Source: Oscillospiraceae bacterium (GTDB lineage: Bacteria > Bacillota > Clostridia > Oscillospirales > QAMX01). Taken from it: a stretch of DNA of 6,590 bases. Shown piece after piece: positions 6,064-6,590 of this stretch. Both the position numbers and the translations under genes were made by a program. Under the pieces are notes generated by a model. That model had not been told where the DNA came from. It saw only the letters and a list, made by a program, of their open reading frames with translations, and did no database searches. Every line of letters begins with the position of its first letter. Position 1 is the first letter of the stretch. The DNA is taken from NCBI GenBank assembly GCA_902772625.1, contig CACYBP010000118.1:1-6590 (forward strand), given 5' to 3'.

Positions 6064-6590
6064 CAATAAGTACCTTCTTTCACCCTTACAATCACCGGCT
6101 CCCCGCCGGCGGGTGCCCAGATCTTTTCCGCTTCCGGTTCTATCGTCCGGATTGCCGCCTCTTCGCTGGCGATCAGCACCCGGTCGTCTTTTTCTCCGAC
6201 GACCATTGAGCGGAGCTTCAGCCGGTCATTCAGGGCCATCAGCCCGCCCGTAAAGCCAAGGACAATGGAGAACGGGCCGGTGACGAGCAGGCTCGGAAAC
6301 ACCGTCCTGAGGAAAGCGTGCTTTTTTTGCTCGTAGGGATCGTCCTCGCGCTCAATCGTGCTCCAGAAGGGAGCGGCGATCACGTTCGCGGCCTCCCGAA
6401 GCGTCAGGCCCTGTACTCTGACCAGGTAATCCAGAATATAGGTAATGACCTCGGTATCGGTCTGAAGGGTGCATTTATACCCGAACATTTCGATAAATCG
6501 ACGATTGGCGTCATAAGAAGAGATTTCGCCGTTGTGAACCACGGAATAATCCAGGAGCGTAAAAGGATGCGCGCCGCCCCACCAGCCGGG
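6063..6590 (-). CDS. Glutamine amidotransferase class II (glutamate synthase domain 1), 3' part
   Basis: The reading frame is open to the right edge; 175 C-terminal residues are present and the start lies outside. It is a stand-alone version of the GltB N-terminal amidotransferase domain, which hydrolyses glutamine and passes ammonia to the FMN core. The visible part begins PGWWGGAHPFTLLDYSVVHN, where the HNGEI that completes this stretch includes the Asn-Gly oxyanion pair, followed by GYKCTLQTDTEVI (conserved substrate-binding Asp-Thr-Glu segment). Later marks are GPFSIVLGFTGGLMALNDRLKLR and IASEEAAIR, all typical of archaeal and clostridial single-domain homologues. The N-terminal nucleophile Cys cannot be seen. 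A GTG codon at 6542-6540 encodes the Val of VVHNGE in the middle of the domain and is not the start. The stop overlaps the start of the FMN subunit gene. Confidence 0.92.
   Translation of the reverse strand, partial: PGWWGGAHPFTLLDYSVVHNGEISSYDANRRFIEMFGYKCTLQTDTEVITYILDYLVRVQGLTLREAANVIAAPFWSTIEREDDPYEQKKHAFLRTVFPSLLVTGPFSIVLGFTGGLMALNDRLKLRSMVVGEKDDRVLIASEEAAIRTIEPEAEKIWAPAGGEPVIVRVKEGTY

Noticed and set aside
6064..6066. TTG as start of the FMN subunit gene
   Set aside because: It lies one codon before an ATG that overlaps the upstream stop as TGATG; the ATG is the usual coupled start, although the TTG also has acceptable spacing to AGAAGG.

Overview
The window holds most of one leftward (minus-strand) nitrogen-assimilation operon, plus about 310 bases of non-coding DNA downstream of it at the left edge. 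In transcription order (right to left) the genes are: the 3' part of a stand-alone glutamine amidotransferase (glutamate synthase domain 1, cut by the right edge); the FMN/iron-sulfur glutamate synthase core with two N-terminal ferredoxin clusters; a four-cluster HycB-like polyferredoxin; an FAD/NAD(P)H oxidoreductase; the GXGXG beta-helix glutamate synthase domain; a short type I glutamine synthetase; and an ANTAR-domain regulator with a degenerate receiver. Together they supply the GS-GOGAT cycle, with the glutamate synthase split into separate polypeptides instead of fused as in GltB.

The split glutamate synthase, the glnA-ANTAR pairing, strong GGAGG-type ribosome binding sites and GC-rich coding DNA point to an anaerobic member of the Clostridia (Firmicutes). 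Split GOGATs of this kind are also known from archaea, but the ANTAR regulator and the consensus sigma-A promoter favour Clostridia. I cannot name a genus.

Genes are packed tightly. There are overlaps of the TGATG, ATGA and TAATG kind and gaps of 4, 20 and 30 nt, so translation is probably coupled and one mRNA likely carries everything. The model: the amidotransferase releases ammonia from glutamine; the FMN core with the GXGXG domain uses it to make glutamate from 2-oxoglutarate; the FAD protein and the polyferredoxin feed electrons from NAD(P)H and/or ferredoxin; GlnA re-forms glutamine. The ANTAR protein probably controls read-through of a leader terminator that lies beyond the right edge.

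The part least explained by known genes is positions 30-245. It has a near-perfect minus-strand sigma-A promoter (TTGACA-17 bp-TACAAT), about 145 nt without a convincing ORF but with several hairpins, and a long stem with a U-tract. One hairpin is mutually exclusive with the terminator stem. This could be a small RNA or the attenuated leader of the next gene to the left. A second point of interest is the glutamine synthetase: it is short, lacks the C-terminal dimer-ring helix, and appears to carry Lys where the flap Glu normally sits.
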